DNA of 64,000 bases from Methylocystis sp. KS32 (GCA_002862095.1 PHSQ01000001.1:1116001-1180000), one strand, 5' to 3'. Counted from the first letter of the stretch, positions 34,494-45,536 are shown. Translations and numbers: made by a program. Notes: a model not told the origin generated them from the letters alone.

Positions 34494-35603
34494 TTACTTC
34501 AAGATCTCGGCCAGTTCCTTCACGATCGCGTCGCCCATCTGGCCGGTCGACACCGTGGCTGCAGCCGAACCCTTGATATCGGGCGTGCGCAGACCTTGCG
34601 CCAGCACGGCGGCGATAGCGGCCTCGACCGCATCCGCCGCCTTCGGCAAATCGAACGAATAGCGCAGGGCCATGCCCAGCGATCCGATCATGGCGATCGG
34701 GTTGGCGATCCCCTTGCCGGCGATGTCGGGCGCGGAGCCATGCGCGGGCTCGTACATCGCCTTGCGCTTTCCATTGGCGTCGGCGGCGCCGAGCGAGGCG
34801 GAGGGCAACATGCCGAGCGAGCCCGTGAGCATGGATGCGACGTCGGAGAGCATGTCGCCAAACAGATTGTCGGTCACGATCACGTCGAACTGCTTCGGCC
34901 AGCGCACGAGCTGCATGCCGAGCGCGTCGGCCAGCATGTGTTCGAGTTGCACGTCGGGATATTCGCGCTTGTGCAAAGCGGTGATGACCTCGCGCCACAG
35001 CAGGCCGGATTTCATGACGTTCGCCTTCTCGGACGAGGTCACCTTATTGTTGCGCTTGCGCGCAAGGTCGAATGCGACCCGGCCGATGCGCTCGATTTCA
35101 TAGGTGTCGTAAACTTGCGTGTCGACGCCGCGCTTTTGGCCATTGCCGAGATCGATGATCTCTTTCGGTTCGCCAAAATAAACGCCGCCGGTCAATTCGC
35201 GAACGATCATGATATCGAGGCCGTCAACCAGTTCGCGCTTCAGCGAGGAAGCTTCCGCCAGCGCCGGATAACAGATGGCAGGGCGCAAATTCGCGAAGAG
35301 ACCCAGATCCTTGCGCAGGCGCAGCAGACCAGCTTCCGGCCGCAGGTCGTAGGGCACGCCGTCCCACTTCGGCCCGCCGACCGCGGCGAGCAGCACCGCG
35401 TCGCACTCCTGCGCGAGCTCCATGTCGCTTTCGCTGATCGCAACCCCATGAACGTCATAGGCGGCGCCGCCCACGAGCCCCGTTTGCGTTTCGAATTTCG
35501 CGACGCCCGCCTCGCCCAAAAAGGCGATCACCTTTGCGGCTTCGGCGGTGATTTCCGGGCCGATTCCATCGCCGGGCAAGAGCAGGAGCTTGAAGACTGT
35601 CAT
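34494..35603 (-). CDS. leuB: 3-isopropylmalate dehydrogenase
   Basis: 369 residues. NAD-dependent beta-decarboxylating dehydrogenase of leucine synthesis. Motifs: [12 protein letters not shown] at the N-terminus, [13 protein letters not shown] substrate loop, [12 protein letters not shown] metal-binding Asp region, and [19 protein letters not shown]. Complete length. Stands alone: no leuC or leuD neighbour in the window. Confidence 0.97.
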   Translation of the reverse strand: MTVFKLLLLPGDGIGPEITAEAAKVIAFLGEAGVAKFETQTGLVGGAAYDVHGVAISESDMELAQECDAVLLAAVGGPKWDGVPYDLRPEAGLLRLRKDLGLFANLRPAICYPALAEASSLKRELVDGLDIMIVRELTGGVYFGEPKEIIDLGNGQKRGVDTQVYDTYEIERIGRVAFDLARKRNNKVTSSEKANVMKSGLLWREVITALHKREYPDVQLEHMLADALGMQLVRWPKQFDVIVTDNLFGDMLSDVASMLTGSLGMLPSASLGAADANGKRKAMYEPAHGSAPDIAGKGIANPIAMIGSLGMALRYSFDLPKAADAVEAAIAAVLAQGLRTPDIKGSAAATVSTGQMGDAIVKELAEILK

Positions 35604-35876
35604 TAAATCCTCTCGATTGTTGGGGGTAATCGACTGCTTCGCTGGGCGTTGCGGGCGCGTCGCCGCCTCAATAAGGCCGGTTCATTGCTGACGCAACCTC
35701 GCAAAAAAAGCGCCGGCGCGGCCGATGCGACAATTGGTCCTCCGCTAAGGCCTTGCGATTGGCTAGAGAGCCGTGCAGCTTTCAAAATGCAGCAAAAGGC
35801 GTGAGACAACGATCCGGCGGCCTATCGCGCCGCCGATAAAGGCAAAAGCCGTCGCGCACAAGCAGGAGACGCACCG

Positions 35877-36359
35877 ATGGGTAAATGGAAGTTTTTCGCG
35901 CTGGCGGCGTTCGCCGCGACTTTGGGGACGAGCGCGCCGGCCAATGCGTTTTGCCTATTGAACTGCGAGCCGGGTCCCGATCAGGTCAGGAAGGTTTTCG
36001 AAAACCTTATCCATGACAAATACGATCCCGACGCCAAGATCGTCGATTTCAAGGTCGACCGCTTCTGGCGGTTGGACGTCGAGGGAGCCGGTCATGCCGG
36101 CGTCGAATTCTACTTCACCGCCAAGGTCGAATTCCCCAAAGGCGCCAATTTGCAATGCAAGCCCACCGAAGGACCGGACGGCGCCACGATTGTCGCCGCC
36201 GGCTGTTCGCCGAGCACCTATTATTCGACCACGATCCAGAACAAGATGATCAAGGAAAAGCAATATATCGAACCCGGCAAGGTTATCGAATTCAAGGACG
36301 AGACCCGGCTCGACGAGGGCTCTGGCGGCTGGAAAGGCCAGGACGGCAAGATTTATTGA
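35877..36359 (+). CDS. Secreted protein of unknown function
   Basis: 160 residues. A clear Sec signal peptide (MGKWKFFALAAFAATLGTSAPANA, cleavage after ANA) is followed by a short domain with four cysteines (two in FCLLNCEPG, one in LQCKPTE, one in AAGCSPS), which could form two disulfides in the periplasm. The middle (DAKIVDFKVDRFWRLDVEG...GVEFYFTAKVEFPKG) reads as beta strands. I do not recognise the family. Single-gene unit: 273 bases from leuB and followed by a strong hairpin. Confidence 0.8.
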   Translation: MGKWKFFALAAFAATLGTSAPANAFCLLNCEPGPDQVRKVFENLIHDKYDPDAKIVDFKVDRFWRLDVEGAGHAGVEFYFTAKVEFPKGANLQCKPTEGPDGATIVAAGCSPSTYYSTTIQNKMIKEKQYIEPGKVIEFKDETRLDEGSGGWKGQDGKIY

Positions 36360-36376
36360 TTCGACGTCGATTGTTC

Positions 36377-36402
36377 GCGGCGGACTATCAATAGTCCGCC
36401 GC
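36377..36402 (+). terminator. Perfect 12-bp hairpin after the secreted-protein gene
   Basis: GCGGCGGACTAT (36377-36388), two bases CA, then its exact complement (36391-36402), starting 18 bases after the stop codon at 36359. The T content after it is low (TTGGCGTT), so it is a probable terminator or mRNA-stabilising hairpin. Confidence 0.65.
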
Positions 36403-36539
36403 TTGGCGTTATCTTCCGCGCCCGTAACCTGAACGCCGATTCGAGAGCCCCTTTGCGGCGCCGATTCTTTCGTGTAGAAGGCCCCGCAATCAACGAATAA
36501 CGCGTCGAGCGCCGAGCTCCGCCGGGAAGGGACTCTTCA

Positions 36540-37226
36540 ATGCAGCATGTCATCATCGCGATCCACCTCATGGTGGTCATAGCGCTCGTGGCGCTGGTGC
36601 TGTATCAGAAATCCGAGGGCAGCGCGCTCGGGCTTAGCCAAAGCGGCCTGTTCAGCGGCCGTGGGCAAGCCAACGCCCTGACCCGCGCCACCGCGATTCT
36701 CGGCACGATCTTCTTCCTGACCAGCATCGCCCTCACGGTGCTCCCCGCCTGGGAGCGCCGGGCCGCCGGAGGCGACGATTGGACCACCGCCGTCGATCAA
36801 GACAAGCTCGAAGTCAAGGAAATCAAGCCGGCTCCCGGCGCCGCGCCCGACGCCGCCAAGGAAAAGGAAAAAGCGGCGGAGGAAGAAAAAGGAAGCATCT
36901 TCGATCAGCTGAAGCGCGCTCAGCAAAAGCGCCAGGGCGCTTCGCAGGCGCCCACGGCTCCTTCGGTCGTGGTTCCCTCCGCGCCGCCTGCACCTGCTTC
37001 GGTTGCGCCCGAGACGCCGGCGAACGAAAAGCCCGCGTTGCGTCCGACGACCGACGGGATCTGGTCCGCTCCAAAGACAGAGGCCGCGCCGCAGGCGCCT
37101 GCCGAGCAATCGGCGAAGCCGGCGGATGAGCCCGCAAAACCAGCGGCCTCTTCCGCCCCATCAGAGGCGCCTGCGCCGAAACCCGTGCCGGCTGCGCCGA
37201 ATGTATGGGTGGCGCCTACCAAGTGA
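36540..37226 (+). CDS. secG: Preprotein translocase subunit SecG with extended tail
   Basis: 228 residues. The first 75 match SecG: membrane helix IIAIHLMVVIALVALVLYQ, the loop SEGSALGLSQSGLFSGRG, and the second helix ILGTIFFLTSIALTVLP. It stimulates SecYEG translocation. The remaining 150 residues are a charged Glu/Lys helix followed by a Pro/Ala-rich tail, making it about twice the length of Escherichia coli SecG. Upstream of pyrG, as in many alphaproteobacteria, with two hairpins in between. Confidence 0.95.
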   Translation: MQHVIIAIHLMVVIALVALVLYQKSEGSALGLSQSGLFSGRGQANALTRATAILGTIFFLTSIALTVLPAWERRAAGGDDWTTAVDQDKLEVKEIKPAPGAAPDAAKEKEKAAEEEKGSIFDQLKRAQQKRQGASQAPTAPSVVVPSAPPAPASVAPETPANEKPALRPTTDGIWSAPKTEAAPQAPAEQSAKPADEPAKPAASSAPSEAPAPKPVPAAPNVWVAPTK

Positions 37227-37249
37227 GGCCGCTCTCGCGCGGCCCTTGG
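37219..37249 (+). terminator. Hairpin over the secG stop codon
   Basis: CCAAG-tga-GGCCGC, loop TCTCGC, GCGGCC-CTTGG: two stacked stems of 5 and 6 bp with the stop codon as a 3-base bulge. No T-tract. May stabilise or end the secG mRNA. Confidence 0.45.
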
Positions 37250-37268
37250 TGGGATTAATCTGGGCAAA

Positions 37269-37303
37269 GCCTAAAAACCCGCTATCCGAATCGGGTTTTA
37301 GGC
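37269..37303 (+). promoter_or_regulatory. Hairpin in the pyrG leader
   Basis: GCCTAAAAACCCG (37269-37281) pairs with CGGGTTTTAGGC (37292-37303), with one bulged A and a 10-base loop, ending 17 bases before the pyrG ATG. It could be the secG terminator or a pyrG leader control element. The T run lies within the stem. Confidence 0.5.
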
Positions 37304-37308
37304 GTTAG

Positions 37309-38949
<1,641 letters not shown>

Positions 38950-38952
38950 TCG

Positions 38953-40503
38953 CTACCAGGCTTTGCGCGGCCTTCCGCCGCGCAGGCTGGCGAGCCTCAC
39001 GCCCATCAGCCGCAAAAGCGCGACCAGAGCGCCGACATAGACAAAAGCGCCCGCCGTTCCCAGCCCAAGGAGAGCGACCAGGTTGGCGAGCGCGCCGAAA
39101 TGCGCGCCGAGCGCGAGCGCGGGTTTCAGCCCAAAAAGGGCGACGCCGGCCAGAGGCAGGGAGGCGGCGACTGTCGCGGCCAGCATCTTGCCGAACAGTG
39201 CGTCGAAATGCAGCGAGCCGCGCGACAACGCAATGCCGACGAGCGCAGTGAGGTTTATCCAGAAGCCGACCGAGGTCGCGGTGGCGAGGCCGACCGCTCC
39301 GAGCGGATGAAACAGCGCGACCTTGAGGGCGACATTAACCGCCAGCGCGCCGAGAGCGATGATCATCGGGGTCTTGGTGTCGCCGCGCGCCTGAAAACTA
39401 GCTTTGGCGGAGGCGACCAGAACCAGCGCCAGTAGCCCGCCGCCATAGGCCGAAAGCACGTCCGCGGAGGCGTAAACATCGGCGAGCGTGAATTTCCCGT
39501 GCATGAAAAGGCCCGCGACGATCAGTTCCGGCATGGTGACGAAGGCGATAAAGAACGGCGCCGCCGCGGCGACGGTGAGCGCCATGGTCCGATTCTGGGC
39601 GTCGAGCGCGCCGGCTTCGTCATTGGCGGCGATGCGCCGGCTCATTTCGGGAAGCAAGACCGTCCCCGCCGCGACGCCGATGAGGCCGTTGGGAAGCTGA
39701 TACAAGCGCTCGGCGTAAGAAATCGCCGAAACGCCCCCGTCCGGCAGCATGGACGAGAGGATCGTGTCGGCGAAAACCGCGATCTGCGGACTGGCCGAGC
39801 CGATCACGGCCGGACCGAGCATGAAGAAAAAGTCCCGCACCCGCGACCAGCGCACCCGCGCGAAATTTTCAAGCAGGCCGTGCCGGTGCGCGGACCACAT
39901 CAACAGGCCGAGTTGCAGCGCGCCCGAGACGACGAAGCCCCAGCTCGCGGCGAGGCCGGCGTTGGGGAAGAGAAAGGCCAGCAAAAGCGCCGCGATGACG
40001 CAGAGATTCATCAGAACGGGCGCGAAGGCCGCGAGGGCGAAATAGCCATGCGTGTTCAACGTGCCCTGATGCAAGGTGAAGAGGACCATGAACATCAAGT
40101 AGGGAAAGGTGATGCGCGTAAGCTCGACGGTGAGCGCGAATTTTTCCGGCCTGTCGCTTAAACCTGGCGCCACCAGCGAGACGAATTGCGGAGTGAAAGC
40201 CCAGGCCAGAAATAATACTACGATCTGGGACACGACGATGAGGGTGAAAATCTGCGAGGCGAAATTCCTTGCGCTCGCCGGGCCTTGCTTCTCGAGCGCT
40301 TGGGAATAGCAGGGAATGTAGGCGGCGTTGAACGCGCCTTCGCCGAATATGCTGCGAAAGCTATTGGGCAGGCGCTGGGCGATGAAGAACGCGTCCGAGA
40401 CCTCGCCCGCTCCCATGACCGCCGATTGCACGGCCGTGCTCAAAAAGCCGCTCACCCGCGAGAGCAGGGTGAAGCCTCCGACCGAAAGCAGATTTCGAAT
40501 CAT
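38953..40503 (-). CDS. murJ: Lipid II flippase MurJ
   Basis: 516 residues with about 14 predicted membrane helices and the MviN/MurJ N-terminal signature (SRVSGFLSTAVQSAVMGAGEVSDAFFIAQRLPNSFRSIFGEGAFNAAYIPCYS). It moves the peptidoglycan precursor lipid II across the inner membrane. Next on the strand after a glycosyltransferase gene, 24 bases away. Confidence 0.96.
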   Translation of the reverse strand: MIRNLLSVGGFTLLSRVSGFLSTAVQSAVMGAGEVSDAFFIAQRLPNSFRSIFGEGAFNAAYIPCYSQALEKQGPASARNFASQIFTLIVVSQIVVLFLAWAFTPQFVSLVAPGLSDRPEKFALTVELTRITFPYLMFMVLFTLHQGTLNTHGYFALAAFAPVLMNLCVIAALLLAFLFPNAGLAASWGFVVSGALQLGLLMWSAHRHGLLENFARVRWSRVRDFFFMLGPAVIGSASPQIAVFADTILSSMLPDGGVSAISYAERLYQLPNGLIGVAAGTVLLPEMSRRIAANDEAGALDAQNRTMALTVAAAAPFFIAFVTMPELIVAGLFMHGKFTLADVYASADVLSAYGGGLLALVLVASAKASFQARGDTKTPMIIALGALAVNVALKVALFHPLGAVGLATATSVGFWINLTALVGIALSRGSLHFDALFGKMLAATVAASLPLAGVALFGLKPALALGAHFGALANLVALLGLGTAGAFVYVGALVALLRLMGVRLASLRGGRPRKAW

Positions 40504-40527
40504 TCCTTTGTCTTTAGCAAGCTCATG

Positions 40528-41490
40528 TTAACTATTTGCTCGCGGGCTTTCCTCGCCGCCGACCCTTTCCGCGACGAGATAAAGCGGCCGGCCTTTCACC
40601 TCGGCGAATATTCGGGCGACATATTCGCCAAGCACGCCAAGCGACAGAAGCTGGACGCCGGAGAAAAAGGCGATCGATACGATGAGGGAGGCGTAGCCTG
40701 GCACGTCGACCCCGAGAATCATGGTTTTGACGAAGAACCACGCCGCCATCGCCAGCGCGAGCCCCGACATCGCCATTCCCGCGTAGGCCCAAACCTTTAG
40801 TGGGATCGACGAAAAGGACATCAGACCGTCCAGCGCGAAGCGCGTCAATCTCGCCAGATTGAATGTGGAGACGCCGAAGGCGCGTTCCTCCACGATAAAG
40901 GGCACGCCGATCGTCTTGAAGCCGATCCAGGCGAAGAGGCCCTTGTTGAAACGCGCCTTCTCGCGCATCCGCAGGAGAGCGTCGACGGCTTGACGGTCGA
41001 GAAGGCGGAAATCGCCCGCCCCCTCCGGCAAGGCCACGTCGCCGAAATGGTCGATGAGCCGGTAGAACAGCCGCGTCAACAGGGTTCGCAGTTTCGGGTC
41101 GGTGGCGCGGTCACGCCTCTCGCCATAGATATTTTTATAGCCTTCGCGCCATTTCTCGACGAATCGCGGAATCACTTCCGGCGGGTGCTGGAGATCGGCG
41201 TCCATGATGACGACCGCCTCGCCGCGCGCTTCGTCGAGGCCCGCCGCAATGGCGATTTCCTTGCCGAAGTTGCGGCTGAGGGAAATCGCGGCGAGGCGTG
41301 GGTCCGAGGCGTTGAACTCTCGCAGCAGATCCATCGTTTCGTCGCGGGAGCCGTCATCGACGAAGATCACTTCGAAGGACACGTCGAGATCCTCCAACAC
41401 AGGAATCAGCCTTTCGACCAGGGGCCGCAAATTGCGCGCCTCGTTGAAGCTCGGCACGACGACGGAAATTTCCGGAGACGATTGTTTCAT
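40528..41490 (-). CDS. GT2 glycosyltransferase, polyprenyl-phosphate type (GtrB/ArnC-like)
   Basis: 320 residues from ATG 41490, with GGAAGAA upstream; an upstream start at 41520 is less likely. The GT-A domain shows VVVPSFNEARNL, FVDDGSRDET, MDADLQHPPE (metal-binding DxD-like) and RNFGKEIAI. Two C-terminal membrane helices (about 235-255 and 265-290) are typical of GtrB/DPM1-like enzymes that load a sugar on undecaprenyl phosphate. Sugar and acceptor are not shown; no GtrA flippase is adjacent. Confidence 0.88.
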   Translation of the reverse strand: MKQSSPEISVVVPSFNEARNLRPLVERLIPVLEDLDVSFEVIFVDDGSRDETMDLLREFNASDPRLAAISLSRNFGKEIAIAAGLDEARGEAVVIMDADLQHPPEVIPRFVEKWREGYKNIYGERRDRATDPKLRTLLTRLFYRLIDHFGDVALPEGAGDFRLLDRQAVDALLRMREKARFNKGLFAWIGFKTIGVPFIVEERAFGVSTFNLARLTRFALDGLMSFSSIPLKVWAYAGMAMSGLALAMAAWFFVKTMILGVDVPGYASLIVSIAFFSGVQLLSLGVLGEYVARIFAEVKGRPLYLVAERVGGEESPRANS

Positions 41491-41532
41491 GAGAATTCTT
41501 CCACCATGAATTTGCGGCAAAGTGTAGGGGCC

Positions 41533-42465
41533 TCAATGCTCGCCCAACCCCACGAGCACTCTCGCCGCCGCCGGCGTGACGCCCTCGGCGCGCAGATCGC
41601 CCAAGGTTTTGGACACTCGGCTTTTCGAGAGCTTTTCCCCTTCCGCGTCGAGCACCAAAGCATGATGCCGGTAATTCGGCGCGGGAAGGCCGAGAAGATG
41701 TTGCAACAGTCGGTGCAGCCCGGTCGCCTGGCGCAAATCCTCGCCCCTCACCACATCGGTGACGCCCTGCGCCGCGTCGTCGACCACCACCGCGAGATGA
41801 TAGCTCGCGGGCGTGTCCTTGCGCGCCAATACGACATCTCCCCAGCTTTCGGCTTGTGCGGGGACGTCGCCGACGCCAAACTCCCGCCAGACGAGCGGTT
41901 CCGCCCCAGGATCATCATTGCGAGCGCGGCGAAGCAAACCAGAAGCGAGGTGCGATGGCTGGATGGCTTCGCCATCGGCTAGCAACGACAACCGCGCCAG
42001 CGCCTTTTTCATGTCCAGTCTCAGCGCGACGCCGCCCTGGCGCAAGGTCTCCCGCGCGGGCCGATGCGGCTTGTCGCGGCATGTTCCGGGATAAAGCGGC
42101 CCGTCGTCGGGATCGCGGGCGTCCTCCTTCGACAGGTGGCGCGCTATGTCTCCCCGCGTGCATGCGCATGGATAGAGAAGCCCCAGCGAGTCGAGATGCT
42201 CCAGGGCCCCGGCGTAATCGGCGAAATGCTCCGATTGGCGCCGGACTGGGCGCTCCCAATCGAGCCCGAGCCACGCCAGGTCTTCGTAAATCCCCGCCTC
42301 ATATCGGGGTCTGGCGCGAGTCTGATCGATATCCTCGATCCGCAACAGAAAACGGCCGCCGCATTGGCGGGCGAGGTCGAAGTTCAATAGGGCGGAATAG
42401 GCGTGGCCCAGGTGCAGGAAGCCGTTGGGCGAGGGCGCGAAGCGAAAAACGCGACGCGGAGCCAT
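41533..42465 (-). CDS. gluQ: Glutamyl-Q tRNA(Asp) synthetase
   Basis: 310 residues from ATG 42465; a GTG at 42471 overlapping the cmk stop is an alternative. Truncated GluRS-like protein without an anticodon-binding domain: FRFAPSPNGFLHLGHA class I signature, zinc-site cysteines (PCACTRGD...YPGTCRD) and the KLSKS motif. It attaches glutamate to queuosine of tRNA-Asp. Overlaps or abuts cmk on the same strand. Confidence 0.92.
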   Translation of the reverse strand: MAPRRVFRFAPSPNGFLHLGHAYSALLNFDLARQCGGRFLLRIEDIDQTRARPRYEAGIYEDLAWLGLDWERPVRRQSEHFADYAGALEHLDSLGLLYPCACTRGDIARHLSKEDARDPDDGPLYPGTCRDKPHRPARETLRQGGVALRLDMKKALARLSLLADGEAIQPSHLASGLLRRARNDDPGAEPLVWREFGVGDVPAQAESWGDVVLARKDTPASYHLAVVVDDAAQGVTDVVRGEDLRQATGLHRLLQHLLGLPAPNYRHHALVLDAEGEKLSKSRVSKTLGDLRAEGVTPAAARVLVGLGEH

Positions 42466-42467
42466 GG

Positions 42468-43100
42468 TCACTGGCGCGCCTTCTCGACGATCGCCAAGGC
42501 GGCGCGGAAGGCGCCTTCGATATCGAGTTCGCTGGTGTCGAGCGTTGTGGCGTCCCCGGCGGGCTTGAGCGGCGCGACGCTACGCGCGCTGTCGCGTTCG
42601 TCGCGCTTTTTCACATCCGCCAGAATACTTTGATAATCGGCTCTTTCGCCCCGACGGGCCAATTCCAGCGCGCGCCGCTGCGCGCGTTTCTCGGCGCTCG
42701 CGGTAACGAAAATTTTCACCGATGCGTCGGGGCAAATCACGGTTCCAATGTCCCGCCCGTCGAGCACCGCGCCTTCGCCATTTCGAGCGAAACGGCGCTG
42801 GAGGTCGATCAATTCCGCGCGCACCTCGGGGAGGGCCGCGACAACCGAGGCGGCCTCCCCCATTTCGCGGGCGCGCAATCTTTGGTCGTCGAAATCCGTC
42901 AGCGACAGGCCGCGCGCCGCCACCACCGCCGCCTCCACATCGTCGAGCGGTCGCCCTTCGTCGAGAAGCGCGCTAGCGGTGGCGCGGTAGAGCAGCCCAG
43001 TGTCGAGATGGGGGAGGTTGAAATGGGTGGCCAATCTGCGCGCGAGCGTGCCCTTGCCCGAAGCGGCCGGTCCGTCGATGGCGATGACGAGTCGGGTCAC
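42468..43100 (-). CDS. cmk: Cytidylate kinase
   Basis: 210 residues. P-loop [17 protein letters not shown], the CMP-binding [16 protein letters not shown] and lid region RREERD-like ([10 protein letters not shown]). Phosphorylates CMP/dCMP. Start ATG overlaps the aroA stop by 4 bases, the common aroA-cmk arrangement, indicating translational coupling. Confidence 0.96.
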   Translation of the reverse strand: MTRLVIAIDGPAASGKGTLARRLATHFNLPHLDTGLLYRATASALLDEGRPLDDVEAAVVAARGLSLTDFDDQRLRAREMGEAASVVAALPEVRAELIDLQRRFARNGEGAVLDGRDIGTVICPDASVKIFVTASAEKRAQRRALELARRGERADYQSILADVKKRDERDSARSVAPLKPAGDATTLDTSELDIEGAFRAALAIVEKARQ

Positions 43101-44455
43101 TCGAATTTCGCTCCGAGCTTTTCCATGAGAGGACGGAAAGACGGGAAACTCGTCGCGATCATGCTTTGATCGTCGACCGTCACGGCTTCTCGGGCGGCGA
43201 GGCCCATGACGAGGAAGCTCATGGCGATACGGTGGTCGAGCTGGGTTTCCACCAGCCCGCCGCCCTTAACCTCGCCAGCGCCGCCTTTGACGATAAGATC
43301 GTCGCCCTCTATCGCCCATTCGACGCCATTCGCCGCCAATCCAGCGGCGATCGCCGCGAGGCGGTCCGATTCTTTCACGCGCAATTCCGAAAGGCCGCGC
43401 ATACGCGTTTCGCCCGAGGCGAAAGAGGCGATGACGGCGAGGATCGGATATTCGTCGATCATGGACGGCGCGCGCGCGGCGGGAACGTCGACGCCGCGCA
43501 GTTGGGGGGAATAGCGCGCCTTGATGTCGGCGACCTCCTCGCCGCCCTCGACGCGGCGATTCTCCAACTCTATTCTCGCGCCCATCTCCAGAAGAGTGGT
43601 CAGCAGGCCCGAACGCAGGGGATTGGTCATCACTCCTTCAACGACGATTTCGGACCCTTCCGCGATGACCGCCGCCGCAAGCGGAAAGGCCGCCGACGAG
43701 GGGTCGGCCGGAACGGACACTTTGCTCGCGCGCAACTCCGGCCGGCCTTCGAGCGTGATCTTGCGGCCGTGTTCGCCAAAGGGGTCGCTGACTACATGCG
43801 CGCCAAAATGCAGCAGCATTTTTTCGGTGTGGTCGCGAGAGGCCTCCGTTTCAATGACGGTGGTGCGACCGGGAGAGTTTAGCCCCGCCAGCAGCACGGC
43901 GGATTTGATCTGAGCCGAGGCGACGGGCGTCCTGTATTCGATCGGCAGAGGTTCGCTGGTTCCTTGCAGAACGATCGGGCAGCGTCCGCCCTCGGCCTGT
44001 TCGAGAATGCGCGCGCCTTGAAGCTGCAACGGATCGAGAATGCGCTTCATGGGGCGTTTGCGCAGCGAGGCGTCGCCGTCGAAGCGCGCGGTGACGGCAT
44101 GGCCGCCGACGACGCCCATCATGAGCCGCGACCCCGTTCCGGCGTTGCCAAAGTCCAGGGTTTCCCGGGGCGTCAGCAAAGAGCCGAGGCCAGCCCCATT
44201 CACGCTCCAGACGCCTTCGCCATGTCGAATCACGCGCGCGCCAAGCTGGCGGCAGGCGGCTGCGGTGCGAAGCACGTCGTCTCCTTCGAGCAGGCCTTCG
44301 ATTTGGGTTTCGCCGACGCAAAGGAGGCCGAGAATCAGCGCGCGATGCGAGACCGATTTGTCGCCGGGCGGCCGCAGACGGCCGGAAAGGCCGCGCGAAC
44401 GCGTCGCGCGGAGCGGGGAGGGCGGTGAACGATGTCCGACGTCCGAGGCTTCCAC
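43097..44455 (-). CDS. aroA: 3-phosphoshikimate 1-carboxyvinyltransferase (EPSP synthase)
   Basis: 452 residues from GTG 44455, preceded by AAGG; a TTG at 44485 would add 10 residues but has no ribosome site. Key segments: [32 protein letters not shown], and the Glu of active-site [19 protein letters not shown]. The sequence resembles the class II type of Agrobacterium CP4, but the residue that is Ala in CP4 is Gly here (NAGTG). Shikimate pathway enzyme joining PEP to shikimate-3-phosphate. Confidence 0.95.
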   Translation of the reverse strand: MEASDVGHRSPPSPLRATRSRGLSGRLRPPGDKSVSHRALILGLLCVGETQIEGLLEGDDVLRTAAACRQLGARVIRHGEGVWSVNGAGLGSLLTPRETLDFGNAGTGSRLMMGVVGGHAVTARFDGDASLRKRPMKRILDPLQLQGARILEQAEGGRCPIVLQGTSEPLPIEYRTPVASAQIKSAVLLAGLNSPGRTTVIETEASRDHTEKMLLHFGAHVVSDPFGEHGRKITLEGRPELRASKVSVPADPSSAAFPLAAAVIAEGSEIVVEGVMTNPLRSGLLTTLLEMGARIELENRRVEGGEEVADIKARYSPQLRGVDVPAARAPSMIDEYPILAVIASFASGETRMRGLSELRVKESDRLAAIAAGLAANGVEWAIEGDDLIVKGGAGEVKGGGLVETQLDHRIAMSFLVMGLAAREAVTVDDQSMIATSFPSFRPLMEKLGAKFE

Positions 44456-44485
44456 TTGCCTTGCCTTTCCGGCGCTCGCGAGCAA

Positions 44486-44873
44486 CGGGCCGGCGTTTTT
44501 CGCCGCCCAAGAAAGTTTGGGGCGATGGTGTAGGTCCGGCGTCGTCGCTTGTAAAGAAAGGATGAGGGGATTGTAACGAGCGACGCCGATCTCTGTCGCT
44601 CTATCGGATTACCGAGGTCAAGGAATCGGTCTCGAGAGACGGGCTGGGTGGATCGGCGTCTCGGGTTTTAGTTTTACGGCTTCACAGAAACCGGAGCGGT
44701 AAAGCGGGGCGCCATTGCGGCGAAGCAATCCAGGGGCGACGTCAGTCCCTTCCGCCTTGCCGTGCCCGCGAGGAGAATGCCGCAAGCGATCCAGCGACCC
44801 CTGGATTGCTTCGTCACTTCAGTTCCTCGCAATGATGACCCCGGGCGGCGGGGAGAGGCGGTCTAAGCGATAT
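44486..44873. other. Intergenic stretch between aroA and tRNA-Gly
   Basis: 388 bases with no gene. The first 225 bases show nothing recognisable. The rest contains a palindromic element (separate entry). Promoter of aroA-cmk-gluQ is expected near 44500-44560. Confidence 0.5.
44714..44837. repeat. Palindromic intergenic repeat element
   Basis: CGAAGCAATCCAGGGG (44721-44736) and its exact reverse complement (44798-44813) face each other. Each has an outer CATTGCG/CGCAATG part (44714-44720 and about 44829-44835). The core (TGGATTGCTTCG...CGCAATGA) looks like palindromic repeats dispersed between genes in many bacterial genomes. Only one copy was noticed in this window. Confidence 0.7.
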
Positions 44874-44948
44874 TGGAGCGGGCGAAGGGAATCGAACCCT
44901 CGACATACAGCTTGGGAAGCTGTCGTTCTACCACTGAACTACGCCCGC
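44874..44948 (-). tRNA. tRNA-Gly (anticodon CCC)
   Basis: 75 bases with encoded CCA. Acceptor arms GCGGGCG/CGCCCGC (7 bp), D-arm GTTC..GAAC, anticodon stem ACAGC/GCTGT with loop TTCCCAA (anticodon CCC), T-arm AGGG-TTCGATT-CCCT, discriminator T then CCA. Reads GGG glycine codons. Confidence 0.95.
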
Positions 44949-45018
44949 GTCGCGGCGGTCTTGAACTGACCGCCGCAGGCAAAATAGCAGATATTTCCGC
45001 GTTCGGCCAAGCTGGTTT

Positions 45019-45423
45019 TCAGCGAAACTGCGCCAGCGCGGGGATCGCGGCGACGATCTTGTCGACATTCTCCTTGCCGATCAGGCCATCGGCATGGGCG
45101 AAAATCTCGGAGCCGAGCTTTTGCATTTGACCCATGTCCAGGCCAAGGCCAGACAATTTGCCGGCGAGAGCCATGATGTCGCCCTTGGCGCCGCCCATGA
45201 GGCCGCCAAGACCGCCGAGCAGCGAATCGAGTCCGCCGCCGCCGGGAGCGGCCGCCGCAGCGTCGATCGCCTCTTGCAGGCCGGGAATCTTCGCGAGCAA
45301 TTCTTTAACCGGCCCCTCGGGAAATTCCTTCTGTATAAAGCCAAGCACATGGCCAATCGAGATTTTTGCGGTGTTTTCGTCAACGCCCAACGACGCGCAA
45401 ATGCGCTGCACCAATTCTTCCAT
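45019..45423 (-). CDS. Small glycine-rich protein, DUF2267/DUF2780-like
   Basis: 134 residues. An N-terminal helical domain (MEELVQRICASLGVDENTAKISIGHVLGFIQKEFPEGPVKELLAKIPG) resembles DUF2267/DUF2780-type proteins. It is followed by Ala/Gly-rich linkers (APGGGGLDSLLGGLGGLMGG) and a helical end. No signal peptide. The function of the family is unknown. It lies between tRNA-Gly and lysC on the same strand without a clear functional link. Confidence 0.65.
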   Translation of the reverse strand: MEELVQRICASLGVDENTAKISIGHVLGFIQKEFPEGPVKELLAKIPGLQEAIDAAAAAPGGGGLDSLLGGLGGLMGGAKGDIMALAGKLSGLGLDMGQMQKLGSEIFAHADGLIGKENVDKIVAAIPALAQFR

Positions 45424-45536
45424 CGGTTATTTCTCCTCGAACCCGCCGCCGCCTTGTTCGACCGGCCAAGGATGTTGTCGCCGGGAATGATCGCGAAATC
45501 AAGCGACCGTCCGCTTCGCGGACGCCGATTGCTGGT

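Noticed and set aside
44874..44948. tRNA-Gly 3' end as an integration site for a mobile element
   Set aside because: No integrase, no direct repeat of the tRNA end, and ordinary housekeeping genes on both sides.
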